Below, piece by piece: positions 1-11,846 of a stretch of DNA of 64,000 nt; the first letter of the stretch is position 1, and every line of letters starts with the position of its first letter. Under the pieces are notes generated by a model. It saw only the letters and a list, made by a program, of their open reading frames with translations, had not been told where the DNA came from and searched no databases. Location: positions 5,934,715-5,998,714 of the forward strand of contig NC_092701.1 of assembly GCF_964275005.1 (NCBI RefSeq), in the 5' to 3' direction. The translations under genes were made by a program, and so were the position numbers. Source of the stretch: Diadema setosum (taxonomy: Eukaryota; Echinodermata; Echinoidea; Diadematoida; Diadematidae).

Positions 1-545
1 AACCATGGCATTTTTTTTTTTCGGCTATTGTGAGACTTTTCACGTTTATTCTGTCGAGGCAGCATCAAATTTGTGATTACAACTTTAAATCGTATCAACG
101 CTGGCTAATGTACAAATATTTAATGACTGGGGTTAGATATAATTATCACCGACAATGTTCCACAACGCCAGATAATGTGCTGCGTCAGGGGAAAAAACAA
201 ACAAACAGGTAAGTAGGCAAATTAAGCGCATAGCTTTAGCGTGTAGTTGGCGAACCACATATACCCGCCTGGCTATTTTGGGACGTAACGTTTTCACGCA
301 AGTGGGGCAGTGGTATGGGAACCCTCTTTCCCAACCCTCCCCTTACCATACGCAGTTTTTGCCCCTCATCATGGCTCGATGACGTCATCGGAGCATCGTC
401 CTTACATTTTGAATGTATGGTTTCCATTTTGAATTGAGTGATGGCTATCATTCTGCTTGACCTGGAAATGAATTCGCCCTCTAAGTGGGACAATTTTTAC
501 AAATTCATCTACGGTGCTTACCACAGTGTATTATATGTTTTTCTT
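1..545. other. non-coding stretch with a CRE-like site
   Basis: No supportable gene. The one distinct motif is a perfect TGACGTCA palindrome at 380-387, the consensus cAMP-response element core, flanked by GATG/CATC so that the dyad extends outward. No nearby first exon is recognised, so function is not claimed. Confidence 0.4.
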
Positions 546-900
546 TGGCTGCCATCTTGAATTTCAAGATGGTGGCCTATCTTATGACTCACAATTCGGA
601 AACAGCTGTACTGGACCGTTGGACACCACAAACATGTGCATTTTTTAAAATTTGATGCTTCTACAATAATTGCAACTTGAGATATCGGTAAAACCCAAAC
701 AAAATAAACCTATGGCGGTCATCTGAATTTCAAGATGGCGTCCTACAAATCGTATCAAAACAATCCACAATATCAGAAAAAAAGTGTCTGACATCACAAC
801 TATGCATCTTGCACAAAATCTGAAGCTTTTACAATGTTCACTTTAAGATATATCGTTCAAAATACAGCTTGCTATGGCAGCCATTTTGATATTCAGAAAT
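546..900. repeat. diverged tandem repeat, period about 165 bp
   Basis: Related units recur near 547, 713 and 875. Each starts with a GGC(T/G/A)G(C/T)CAT core followed by TTGAATTTCAAGATGG or a decayed version, and each is followed about 90 bp later by a conserved GCA...AAAAT(T/C)TGA(T/A)GCTTxTACAAT block. The first unit contains a short inverted repeat with two AAGATGG cores facing each other. This core matches the YY1 consensus, but a functional role is only inference. Confidence 0.6.
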
Positions 901-1751
901 ACAACTGAGGACGTGACTGGAAAATGGAACCAAAGTTTGTTTGTTTTTTGATTCAGCATCCCAAATTGACAAACTTAGCAACAACAACAACAAAAAATCT
1001 AGTTTTGGCACGAAAATCTCACGGGATTACATAGTAGCCTCTACTATATGCATTATCTCAGTTGTTACATAATTGCGAGCATTATCTCAGTGCCAGAGTC
1101 ATTTATACACGAAGTAAATAACGTTAATTGTTTGGAGAGGCCCAGATACAATAAGGTAAGATGTTTCAGTAAAAGATTATGAGGAGGGAGGTTTGATAAG
1201 ATGCTGTGTAAAGTCAATGATGCAAGCTCAAAAAAAAAAATGGATGCAGAGGTTATTTGGGTCATGCTCAAAAGGGTGGAAATCTATTTCTCTGAATTTG
1301 TTATCACCGATAGGAAGAGACTTTTTAATCTTCTGCAATTGTCATGTTCCAAGGTTGAAGTTTACTGTTTCACGCTGGTATTTAGAAGTATGAAAAACGT
1401 CCTTCTTCCTCCAGAACAGAGAATTGAGTGTAGATCCTACTGAATCAAATAATTTGGAATAATAAATACATTTTTTTTTTCATGGGAAGTCTATGTTTAA
1501 TACAAATAAATTAGAATACGGTTGGGGGGGGGGGGTTAAGTGACGAACACGTTATATAGATGAATATGTCCGCCCTCTGCATTTGAAAGAATGCATACAT
1601 ATTTCACTGTTTTTTATTGGCTCAAGAAGATACCAAGTTAGTGACAGCTCTTTTTCATCAAGATTATCACCCCTTTATTAAACTCCTGAATATCTTTCCT
1701 TTTAATTGGGTAGCAGGATGAAATAATATAGCGTAACGACAGTTACACTAT
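901..1751. other. no gene seen
   Basis: AT-rich DNA with short A runs and a 13-base G run near 1525. The small overlapping open frames here lack recognisable domains, splice context or codon bias. Confidence 0.5.
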
Positions 1752-1753
1752 AC

Positions 1754-1827
<74 letters not shown>

Positions 1828-1828
1828 T

Positions 1829-1898
<70 letters not shown>
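1752..1898. repeat. (AT)n microsatellite
   Basis: Nearly uninterrupted AT dinucleotides over about 145 bp with a few single-base breaks. Likely polymorphic and possibly cruciform-forming. Confidence 0.95.
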
Positions 1899-1899
<1 letters not shown>

Positions 1900-3099
1900 C
1901 ATGGAAAATCTAGTGTTTTGATCATTTTGATGTTTAGTATTGGATTTGGAGAAGTACAAATTTTTTTCAAATTGCCCGCCAGTGTGACATGATACAAAAT
2001 TTAGAATTACGCAGTACAAGATATTGAAACCTTTGATTCCTGGATCCCTGTCAAAGTATGTGCAACTTCGACAATCTAAGCATTCTCCAACGATTGGAAT
2101 TACACCTCATTTTGTGGAACCCCATACCTATCAAAATCCCATGAAAATCTTCGATGTTATCTTTCTTTCACATGTTCTGTGAGCTTGATTTTTCGTCAAG
2201 CCCCAATCACGAACGAAAATAAGATTTTTTTTTTCTCCACGGGTCAGGTCTAGGAAAAAAAAAGAGAATCAGTCAGATGCAGGACAACAAAAAGACTGGA
2301 AATGGTATTACTCACAAACTTCATCACTTAGGACCTACTTTATAGGAGACCTAAAAAAAATGTTAAAAAGTTGAAAATTATACATATCAAACGAAAGAGT
2401 GTTTCTCAGAGACCAAAGTACTCCATCATCTTTCCATGTTCTGTATTCACGCTCTGTTTGACCTCAATATTTGTAGGGCCCTTCCTCTTTCCTCGCGAAA
2501 TCTCGTTCTCGTTAAACCAAATAGCAAGATTTGTGAAACATGAAGCACGATAATTGGGAAGCAGACTGTTCATCACTGTGTTTTGCGGTCTGACTGAACA
2601 CATGTGGCGAAATGTCTTGCGAAAAGAAACCCAGCCTGGCATGCTTTGCAGCAAAACAGGCATTCTTCATTAAATTCAGATTTCTTTCGGGGGTTTTGAA
2701 ACTAAAGTTCGTTCGGGATCCATTTCTGAATTGTATTGGAAATATTTGAAAATTACTCCTAATTAGAAATATTTCGCTTTAAAAAAAAAATGATAAAAGG
2801 ATTTTTGGGGGATTTTTTTCCCCGAACTGAGCCCCTAAAATATACCCCTTTCCCGAAAAATCGGGAAGGCGCATCCGGTACAGGTGACCGCCTGACTGGG
2901 GTAGTGGGCCATTGCCGGTCAAAAATTGGCCAAAAAAAAAAGTTAAATAAATACATAAAAATAAAGAAAGAAAGAAATAAGAATCGCCGCCCAGCCGCTG
3001 AGCAGACTGAATTTGCTGGTTTTGAAAAGTTAACTGACTAAATAATGCAAGTTTTATTGGACAAAGAACGTGACTTCCGATGTCGCGCTTTATTAAAGG
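1899..3099. other. no gene seen; possible retroposon tail
   Basis: Non-coding. A GC-richer patch at 2800-2935 is followed by an A-rich tail with AAAT/AAAG-type short repeats at 2930-2980, which is the look of a retroposon 3' end. There is no recognisable head, so this stays a weak suggestion. Confidence 0.3.
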
Positions 3100-3472
3100 G
3101 CTCGTATAGTTTTGGTTGAGACCTAACTTCAGGTTTTAAATTTGGTGAGATAATTAGAAGGCTCTTATGAAATATGAAAGAGCATATAATTCCAAGAGGA
3201 ATTCAACGTTTATTTGATGAATATTGTTTATGAAATGACTGAGATACCCAAAACAGAGCAATAATAATAAAATGTGGGACCAACATTATAACGATTGTTT
3301 TTTATAACTTTGTTTTTGGATGTCTCAGCCATTCCAAAACCGATTTTCATCAAATAAACTTTGAATTCCTCTTAGAATGGCATGCTCTGTACCATTTCAT
3401 AAGTGATTTCTTGGTATCTGGCAAAAAGTTAAAAGCCAAATCCTCAGCTCCACCAATATACTCTACCATCCC
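3100..3472. mobile_element. foldback MITE, family AGTTTTGGTTGAGA
   Basis: The left arm (AGTTTTGGTTGAGACC, then the CTCTTATGAAAT and GAGGAATTCAA blocks, then TTTATTTGATGAA) returns in reverse-complement order on the right (TTCATCAAATAAAC, GAATTCCTCTTA, ATTTCATAAG). The element therefore folds into a ~370-bp hairpin. A second full-length relative lies at 43613-43994, and partial arms lie near 13380-13480, 39585-39775 and 58313-58488. Non-coding; a non-autonomous DNA transposon is the simplest reading. Confidence 0.75.
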
Positions 3473-3595
3473 CTTAATGGGATGAATTTATGTTGCGTTA
3501 TCCTTTGTTACTCTCAGTATCTACAGAATTATCTAATCATACTTTCTCTACCATCATCATCTCTGCTGGTTTCACTCAAGGGTAATGCGATAACC

Positions 3596-3750
3596 ATGTT
3601 AACCAACAAGTCATCCCGATCAATCCGGACATTACTGTATTTGACAGTCTTGGCGTCTGCGATTATCATGTGCTGCTACCTGCTGGAGGCAAAGCTACAT
3701 CCCGCATTCCTCTTCCAGTACCCCGAAGTTCGTCTCCCCTTGCTGAAAAG
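3596..3750 (+). CDS. exon 1, Gal-3-O-sulfotransferase-like gene (copy A): signal anchor
   Basis: Codes for a short basic N-terminus (start MLTNKSSRSIRT) followed by a ~17-residue hydrophobic stretch and a lumenal stem, the topology of a type II Golgi membrane protein. The start at 3596 is chosen because upstream in-frame sequence is preceded by an acceptor-like TTTCACTCAAG ending at 3580, which suggests the upstream part is 5'UTR or intron. The exon ends at a donor, AAAAG|GTGGGC, after 51 codons plus 2 nt. Those 2 nt complete an Arg codon with the first base of the catalytic exon at 8897, so the frames match exactly across the proposed ~5.1-kb intron. Phase match and topology are seen; the pairing of the two exons is inferred. 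Alternatively this exon could belong to another family member. Confidence 0.65.
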
Positions 3751-5722
3751 GTGGGCACAATGCACCATAGCTGTTTTACAACATACATGTTACATATTAA
3801 GAGACATGAACTCTGGAGTTGATGGAAAAATAAAGAAAGCTGACAAAATATCATTTCATTTAAAAAGTACACATGCTTTGGACTTGTTGCTGACACATTG
3901 TATCAAGGGTAATATTATTCCCCATATTTTCTGTAACAGAGGTTAGTTTAGTGCTCTTTGATTACGCTATAAAAGTGAAAATATGTTGAATTATCGCTCT
4001 CTTTTCTTTATATCGTACTTCAGTTGTGATGTCATGATCTGTAGTAGCCTTCCAATCCAGCGGTCTTATGGTCACCAAAGCTTTAAAAATTCATACCTTT
4101 TGAACGGATTGTCCGATTTTTTTTTTATACTCAAATTTGTACCGATGTGTTCTAGGCCCTACTAATACTGCTGCATTTCCTCAATCCACATGCATAATTA
4201 TGTTTGAGACAAATTCCCCTGTAAATTTATTCTGTCGATAGGGGTCTTGGTTGTTATCAGCCTCAAAATCATAAAGCTGGGGTCCCTTTCATGAAATTCT
4301 GATGAGAGATTTTGTTTTCTTATAAGACACACTTATGAGAGACTTCATGCAATGATTTTTACTTTCTTTTACATAACTTGAAAGTTTCTCATACAGCTGT
4401 AGGTTCATCATGTGGGTGACTTGGGTCATTCAAAGACTTCAGTGTCTCCATAATATGAAAATATTGAATTCAGGTAGAAAAGTCTGATTGACTTACATGA
4501 TTGTGCACTCATAGACTTCCCACCTCCCTGCTAGGACACATATAGCTGTGTGCAAGAAATACACACAACTGATCCATAGGAAACAAATTTTGATACAAAA
4601 AAAAAATGCCACCATTAATTTATAAAGTATGCTGTGTGAACATTGCACTCGTACAAGAGGATGTTAGAGATTATCAGTAATTAATTATGCTGATACAGTA
4701 TGAATGAAATACTGATATTGCATCGTCTAGATACAGGAACCTTGTGAAGTTCATCAAGGTTTGAAATAAATATCAAATCAATTTGGTTTAAAGACAACGA
4801 GAAAAGGTTAGGTGGGCATGGACGGCAACCCATAGTACAACTGTACAATGGAGCCCCCGAGGTTAGGTGTGCATGTAGGAACCCAGTCAATGACCCCCAT
4901 GGGACAAGATTTTTGCTTGGGAACAAAAAAAAAAAAAAATCATTTACTAGACGCCCTATGGGTTACAAAAAAAGTAAGTTTACAAAATGTGTTCGGATGA
5001 TGCATGGGGACCACCCTTTCCTACCAGACTAATCGTATCCCTGTAGTATACGCTAATATTTTCTTGTGCAGATATTTTCAAGAATGAGGAGGTAACGGAC
5101 ATTTTCGCAAAATGATGCTTTCGCGATTTTGACGCCGACGCTATCATGAGTGCGCTGGATTCCTGTCAGTTCGAGATATTTTCGCTTCTTGCTATATTCG
5201 CGGTCCAACAGTGATTCGCAAAATTCGCGAAAATTAAACCCTCATGAAAATGTATGCGATCACACCGTGCGACTCGCAGCAGAAAGTTACAATGACAGTG
5301 TAATAACAAAGAATACTGTATCTTGGCATAATTATGTTCATTCAAACATGACCGTGTAACAGACAAGGTAGATAGAATACCATATCATGCGAGACATTCG
5401 CTATTTATGTGACCGATTTTGAATAGGTATACGTAAACAATAGGCCTGACATACCTGAGCTGATTTTTTTTTTTTCTTTATGCTTGGGTAAGAGTAAATC
5501 CCCTTTTTGTTGAATTCTCTATTTTCTTTCTTATTTTCTTTCTGGCACTTTAGACCCTGGCTTGCCAGAAACAGTTCAAAGTAAAATCTAGTGCTTTTTA
5601 CCAGAAAGTTTTTGTTGCAACATTGAGATCAGGGTCCCATTTTTTCACAAAAGATTTTTTTTTTATTTCCTTAACACACAGGCTGCCATAGACTTACAGT
5701 TGAATTCAACTTTACACTTTAA

Positions 5723-6186
5723 AGGGGAATTCCATACGATTTTCATAATTTCACATCATGTAGTATATAAATCAACAGCTCCATGTATATATTTGTGGAA
5801 TTTTTTTTTGCGATTCTTGAGCAGAAAAACAATACTTTGAAAAACCTTAAACAAATTACACTGAACAAGGATGATGACATAGGAGGCTCACATATTTCAG
5901 AAATGTAGCAGTGTGTTTCCATTAAAATACCGATTGCTTGCGAGTTCACCTGTGTATGGGGATATGCATGCCATCTTCTTTTGTTCTGTTCTCTTGAGCC
6001 CCAACTCATGCATTCTTATGTTGACTCTGCCATGTCATCATCCTTGTTCATTGCAATTTGTTATAAATTTCGAAAATATTCTTATTCTTCATCCCATTTA
6101 TATTCTGAAACTCTGTCCTCAATACAACTAATTTATACATGTAGTTGTTCAAATGTAAAAATCTGAAAATCATCCGGAGGTCTGCT
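5723..6186. mobile_element. TTAA-flanked foldback MITE
   Basis: Flanked by TTAA on both sides (5719-5722 and 6187-6190). Terminal sequences AGGGGAATTCC and GGAGGTCTGCT are degenerate inverted repeats. Inner arms match well: AACAAGGATGATGACAT near 5864-5880 is repeated in reverse complement near 6036-6052. TTAA target duplications are typical of piggyBac and Kolobok superfamilies; the assignment between them is open. Confidence 0.6.
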
Positions 6187-7331
6187 TTAACTCTTGATAA
6201 AACAGGGCCCAGAAGTGCAGCAGTATCATAACACCAGCCTGTTTAGACACCTGTTTTATGTGTGATTATGATGGTCACGATATATCATCAAATGTTATTT
6301 TCAAAGTGCTTGTGATGCATTGTGTTTTCAGATAAATAATGTCTGATGTAGAATATCAAATATTCCATGGGGGGGGGGGGGGGATAATGTCAGCGCTCAT
6401 CACACACACTACACCGGTAGTCAACACTCAGACAGCTGCACCGAACAGTCTACGGAAGACGTACTCTCTCTCTCTCTCTCTCTCTCTAAAAAAAAAAAAA
6501 GGAAAAAAAGGAAAAAGGAACTCTTGAAGGAATGAATTGCAGAAGAGAGTGAGTTTAGAGTGAAATTGGAGTGAATTTTGAGTGAAAATGTTTATTTTTC
6601 ACTCATTTTAGACTGACCTCAGGGATCACTCGAAGATCTTGGAGTTAAAATATAATATACATATATGATAAATTGTAGTCAGACACGAACAAAATAAAAA
6701 TGGAAAATCATTGATTATTCAATCAAATTGTTAGGAACAATGATGGAGATCGCCATCTTAAGTAGAAACTTGATTTTGGCCCCGAAGAATACAAAATGGT
6801 TTAACGTATTGTTTCACACCATTTCATTGCGAGGTGGGAGAATAAAGAATGCACTTGTCATTTCAGTGCAAGGGTGAGTTAATAGGTTGCGTGTATTGGG
6901 TTGCAGCTTTATTATTTTGTTGTATTCTGATCGTTATTGTTTATCTGTTGCATTTATTTACTTATTAATCTTAATTTGTAAACATGTATGAGTGGATGTG
7001 GAAATAATGTGTACATTTCTGCCCTGTAGTAGATTTTTAAGAAAAATAATTATCATTAAAAAAAAGTCTTTTAGAACAACAAATGCCTCGAACACAATAT
7101 CACATGAACAACAGGACCATGATGCATTCGCCAAACTATTTTATTGCCGCCCTGGATATTTTCGATTCTCTTTTTGCTCGTCAATATTCCAATACTATAT
7201 ACGCAATGCCGTTTTCACTGAACTATATTTTCTTCATTTGTTTGTTCCGTCATGATCTTTTATGAGTAACGTTGCGTCCTCTCTACTTTTCATTTGATAG
7301 CTGTCTTTCTGTAAAGCCTATTTTAATCATA

Positions 7332-7869
7332 CACTGCAAAAAGTCCGGTGTTAAATATGAAACACCGAGCTGGTGTTAAATTTCCGGTGCTCATTTATGG
7401 TGTTAGATTAACACCTCCGGGTGTCATTTAAAAATATAAAATTGTTTTTTGAATAGTTTCTTAGTTACTGTTCTTCTTGTTAATTTTGAACTTCAACAAG
7501 ACGATCAAGAATTTTTCCGATAAAATACTTGATTTTTGAAGAAAAAAAAAGTGTGAACACATTTACACCATAGTAACACCAGTTGGTGTGGTCTCATATT
7601 GAAGGTGGACGAGTGTTATACCATTGACATTAACACCAGCAATATCAAATCAACACCATGCGGTGTCATTGTTGAATTAACATCAGCGCAGTGTCAAAAG
7701 TATCACCAGCTACAGTGTCAAATTAACACCACGAAGTACCAGGGGAACACTTTTCAATACCATCACAACATACTTTCTACACCTGTGGATGTGGTCCTCT
7801 ATTGACACTTGATCGGTGTTAGATTTAACACCCATGGTGTTAAATCTAACACCGTTGTTTTTTGCAATG
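7332..7869. mobile_element. foldback repeat rich in GGTGTTAAA / TTTAACACC
   Basis: Termini CACTGCAAAAA and TTTTTTGCAATG form a short imperfect inverted repeat. The interior is a dense set of GGTGTTA/TAACACC words in both orientations, including the near-perfect dyad around 7827-7850. The small open frame inside it is just this repeat translated. Non-autonomous element; superfamily unknown. Confidence 0.7.
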
Positions 7870-8178
7870 CGAAAACATTATGATTTACGCTCTCAAGTAT
7901 GTGCTGGATTGCAACGTCACATAATTACAATGCTTGAATAGATAAATCAACCAAACCAAGATAATAACGAATGTGACGCATAAGCCTGTAAGGGTGGAAA
8001 CACATATGGGGCATACTAACTAAAAATACGGACATCTATAGGAACACGGTTTCATGATCCTCGAGACACCCCACATTCATTCTAATGGAAATCCATCAAC
8101 TAATAATAACCATTTTCGTGAACACATCTAGCGAATATTCATTATAACAGCATCGCCGGCCACCCTGCATAGATGGAC

Positions 8179-8236
8179 CAAAAAGAAAAAAGAAGAAGAA
8201 GATGAAGAAAAAGAAGAAGAAGAAGAAGAAGAAGAA
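8179..8236 (+). repeat. (GAA)n-type purine microsatellite
   Basis: An all-purine strand of GAA/AAGAAG triplets, only 60-odd bp, with one T interruption. Polypurine-polypyrimidine tracts of this type can form triplex DNA. Confidence 0.85.
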
Positions 8237-8896
8237 AGGACAGCGCCAACGTAACTCATTGAAGTCACGATATCACCGTGCTCTTTAAATACATGTATTG
8301 GAATGACGCGACGGAATCTAGGACGCAAACATCTTTCAACCGTTTTCGCTTTCCCCAAACATAACAGAGCCTTGTTCAGTTTAAACCCAACTAAACGATA
8401 CAGCTAGAAAATTTGTGGTAAAGTTCCCATCTGCTTCAATTCTGACCACATGCTCGAGTTCCATTTGGGTTTCATTTTTCAATAAGGCATGCCTTAGGTC
8501 TCATAAATGTCAAAGGAAATTAATGCTTTTGAAATATTCAGCATTTCTCTAAACAATCGGAATGGACGGACGGACAATGGAAATCATGCAAATTTTCATG
8601 ACACCATTTTGAATAGATACCAAGAGAGCAAAATTCTGGTCTCTATTAAAAGCGCCTGATTTAGCAACGCAACGTATATGATGACGCAATGCATTATACG
8701 ATTATCCAAACAATGCCCCCCCCCAAAAAAAAAAAAAAAAAAAAAATACTGTCCTACATCCTCAGCGAAGAACTGGCCTACTTATGACCCAAAAAAAAAA
8801 ATCCTAATTAAATTGAGGTATCATATTTAAATTCACTGTCTTGTATTGTTCTCATTTTCAACTTTAATAAATCATGTCTATCTCTTTCATCTACAG

Positions 8897-10003
8897 AAAA
8901 ACGAATGCAACAACGAGCAAAGAGAAACAGTCAGTGATGATTGCAGGGTCACTTCCAAAATCCTCCATCACACTTGTTGCTAATGACGTCCATAATGGAT
9001 CCAATCAGCTACCTCGGACTGACTGTCAACCACTTCAAAGAGTTGTGTATACTAAAACATACAAGACGGGATCAACGACTTTAGCTACCATACTTGAACG
9101 GTACGCATATCTTCGCAATCTCGACGTTGCACTACCTCCACTGGAGGGCAACCACGTCCTAGCCGATTATTGCTTGTTTCAAACATCCATGACTATTAAA
9201 ATCAAGAATCGAAGGAAAACAGGTTTTAACATACTAGCTCATCATGTTAGATATAACCGGGAACAAATGGATATCGCTGTGCCTCATGCAAAATATATTT
9301 CAATAATTCGACACCCAGTCGCGCAGCTTGAATCATTCTTTGGGTATTTTGAAGTAGCATGGCGTTTGCATATCAATACTTCTAATCCCTTTGAAACGTT
9401 CATGTCTAATGTAGAAGAATTCTATGCCAAAAGAAACTATCTGCAGTGGCAACGAACAAGAACGGACAGCTATATGATTTAGGGTTTGACCATAGATATG
9501 ATGAAAATCTGCCCAAAATCAAGGAGAAAATCAAGGAATTGGCTGCGGAAATAGATCTGATGATGATTAATGAGTACTATGACGAGTCTTTGATTCTTCT
9601 GCGGAAACTGATGTGCTGGGAATATGAAGACATTCTATACATATCTAAAACTATTCGGAGCAAAAGCCACCGCTTTCCCATCACGGAGGAAATTGAACAA
9701 AGAATCCGCTCGTGGAATGCCGGAGACATAATGCTTTATGATCATTTCAACCAAACGTTTTGGAAGAAAGTCCAAGAGTATGGCAACAGTTTTAGCCAGG
9801 ATCTTGCTCATTTTCGGGCCTTACAGCAAAATGTCAAGGACGAGTGTATCAAGAAAAATGCGACGAACAAAGAAGACCAACGGGAGGATAAATTCGTACT
9901 GAAGCCGAACGCTTCAACGTTCTGTGTCGATCTAATCCGTGGAGATATTCCTTACACGCGCCTTCTAAAAGAAACAATGATTAAACGATATCAGCGACGC
10001 TGA
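8897..10003 (+). CDS. catalytic exon, Gal-3-O-sulfotransferase-like (copy A), one frameshift
   Basis: Family: galactose-3-O-sulfotransferases (GAL3ST type, including galactosylceramide sulfotransferase), Golgi enzymes that move sulfate from PAPS to galactose of glycans or glycolipids. Seen: the 5'-phosphosulfate-binding motif TKTYKTGSTT about 56 residues into the exon, the HHVRYNREQMD segment, and the 3'-phosphate-binding segment YISIIRHPVAQLESFFGYF, then an acidic/aromatic C-terminal part ending RYQRR. Joined to exon 1 the product would be about 420 residues, the normal family length. The acceptor TTTCATCTACAG ends at 8896. One base is missing at about 9461-9463 (AGAACGGACAG here, AGAAATGGACAG in copy B), so the frame breaks at an early TAG at 9479-9481. 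The downstream frame continues intact to TGA at 10001-10003. This is a sequence error or a recent pseudogene. The ~110-bp 3' flank is also shared with copy B, indicating tandem duplication. Confidence 0.85.
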
Positions 10004-10147
10004 TGAGGAATGGCATTTAACCGTCATGTCGTGCTTTTTGTAGAGCAATACCGATTATATTCAATAATAACACTGATAATAGCAACAACGGCAAAAAATA
10101 GTGATGTTGATGACAATGATAATGATGATGATGATAACAATAATGCA

Positions 10148-10495
10148 GGTTTTCATGGTCAATTTCATACTTTTGTCATTCAAATTCGTTAACGTGCGTT
10201 CAATTTCATACTTTTGTCATTCAAATTCGATAACGTGCATTCGAATTCAAACAGCGTACGCACGCGAAAATATTCGGGCATTCAAATTCAGGATCAAAAC
10301 GATCAATTTCTTTTATGGGAGTTCTGTTTCATGCTTTGGCGTTCAATTTCCAAATTCGAGCATTGACTTTCCTACTCGTGCTTTCAAATTCACGCTATAG
10401 TCATGTGATAGTTCCAATGAGCTTGGTTAGAGTGTTAAATTTCATTTTCAGGAGATCAAGGTCCTACTTCGTGTATCGATCCTACAGGTGCATAA
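10148..10495 (+). repeat. solo arm of the F3 foldback family
   Basis: Repeats GGTCAATTTCATACTTTT and spaced ATTCAAATTC words, matching in order the inner arm of F3B at 55655-55985, including ACGCACGCGAAAATATT and CCTACTTCGTG. Only one arm is present here; no inverted partner lies nearby. The first ~45 bp of the arm is itself duplicated in tandem. Confidence 0.75.
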
Positions 10496-11455
10496 AATTC
10501 GTAACGATACCAAACAATCTTTCAATGTTTTCAATTATTTTACCCTTTACCATGATTTCAGATTAGCAGCGCCCAGGGCAATCCATCATGAATTATTAAT
10601 AAAGCATTCATGTGCCTTGGAGCAAGAGTCCAGAAGCCTAGTCAGCAGAGCTCAGGTAGTCGTGGTATTCATGTTTATTGTTAGGGTCATTGTAAGCACA
10701 CACTTACATGCACACCATTGGCTCTTGTGTAAAGTTCAATATTTTGTACAAAGGGTTCAAATTTGACCAAAATCTGGAACTTAACTTTAAAATCAATCAT
10801 GGACTTTAATAGCGAAACTAATTCATGCTCTTATAATCAAATTACCTCCAACTAAATTGTACACTATTCAGCTATTACTGATATCAATGACAGTGTTATC
10901 TGATGCATAGTTTTTGAACTATTAAGGATCGAAGTTGGAAATGTTTTTTTTTGTAACATCTATTAGTACAACCAATAACCGATGCCTGCTAAAAGTCCAA
11001 CATCGCGTCGAGGATTTAAGGAGAAGATATGTAAACCTATCATTGAAAATTTCTTTTCGCTGGCTTATAATAATAAGAGATACTCTCCCCGTGATGTCTT
11101 GATATTTCTAATTGTTTGTTCGATCCTGTGTTTTGTATTTCCTTTCGTTTGTTTAAGTCTCAAACAAGATACCTTGTTCACTTTCGGTGCTTACAATGCT
11201 TCACTAATACAGATAATGCTTCTCTAACACAGATTCCTAGGTGTCATGTGGATGTTACTACCAAAACATGTTACATTTCGAGATTTTACTGGAACCTTTT
11301 TTTTTCATCAAGATTGATGTAATTTCCGTTACGCAATGTTTGTTTGTTTATTTGTGTTTGTTTCTTTTTTTTCATATGTCTTCAATATATACGTACATGT
11401 TGAATTTATTCAGGTGTACAATCGCTCGGTCAGCTCGGGGACACCTCAGTATGAT
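10496..11455. other. mostly non-coding; one weak candidate exon
   Basis: A frame at 10982-11227 reads from a basic N-terminus (MPAKSPTSRRGFKEK) into a ~23-residue hydrophobic segment, the look of a type II signal anchor. It could be an orphan first exon for sulfotransferase copy B, but no convincing donor in the needed phase is seen. An AATAAA at 10599-10604 could serve as a poly(A) signal for copy A. Confidence 0.25.
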
Positions 11456-11846
11456 ATGAAGAGTTTGGTTTCAAAACGTACTACATCCATTATTTCAAGT
11501 TCTGAGAAAACTTGATTTTTTTTTATTAGCATAATAATTAACAAGCTCAGATCGGAATGATATTTTCCCCTATCAGACTGCTGTATGATACAACACTAAA
11601 ACGACTCTTAAAGAAATCCAGATTCAAAATGAATTAATAATTTTCATATTTTGTGGATGTAGTACCTTTTGAAACCAAACTGTTTGTTTTTTAAATGTGA
11701 TTTTTTTAACACTTTCTGGTTGGAAATTCATCTTTTTATTAGGATAAGTGTATAGAGGTCCTAAACATGAGCACATTAAGACTGAAAAGTGAATTTTGAT
11801 GAAAATGAAAATGGATGCAGTACCTTTTGCACCTGAGCTCTTCATA
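11456..11846. mobile_element. foldback MITE with three related arms
   Basis: The left arm (TATGAAGAG..GGTTTCAAAACGTACTACATCCAT region) is repeated in reverse complement at the right end (ATGGATGCAGTACCTTTTGC..CTCTTCATA). A further inverted copy of the same block sits inside at 11653-11685. Non-coding. No clear target duplication could be read. Confidence 0.6.

Larger units (their letters stand above)
3751..8896 (+). other. intron of sulfotransferase copy A, with repeats
   Basis: Spans from the donor at 3751 to the acceptor (TTTCATCTACAG) ending at 8896. It holds two foldback MITEs (5723-6186 and 7332-7869), a poly-G run near 6370, a CT run at 6466-6487, a GAA run at 8179-8236 and a C/A run at 8717-8747. 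The segment 5080-5300 is unusually rich in TTCGCG/CGCGAA words. I see no additional coding exon. Confidence 0.55.

Noticed and set aside
3482..3595. Upstream in-frame start for the signal-anchor exon
   Set aside because: It would add a second hydrophobic stretch ahead of the anchor, and an acceptor-like site lies between the two ATGs; the start at 3596 gives normal type II topology.
8128..8358. Poly-Ser open frame on the minus strand
   Set aside because: Created by the GAA/TTC microsatellite at 8179-8236.
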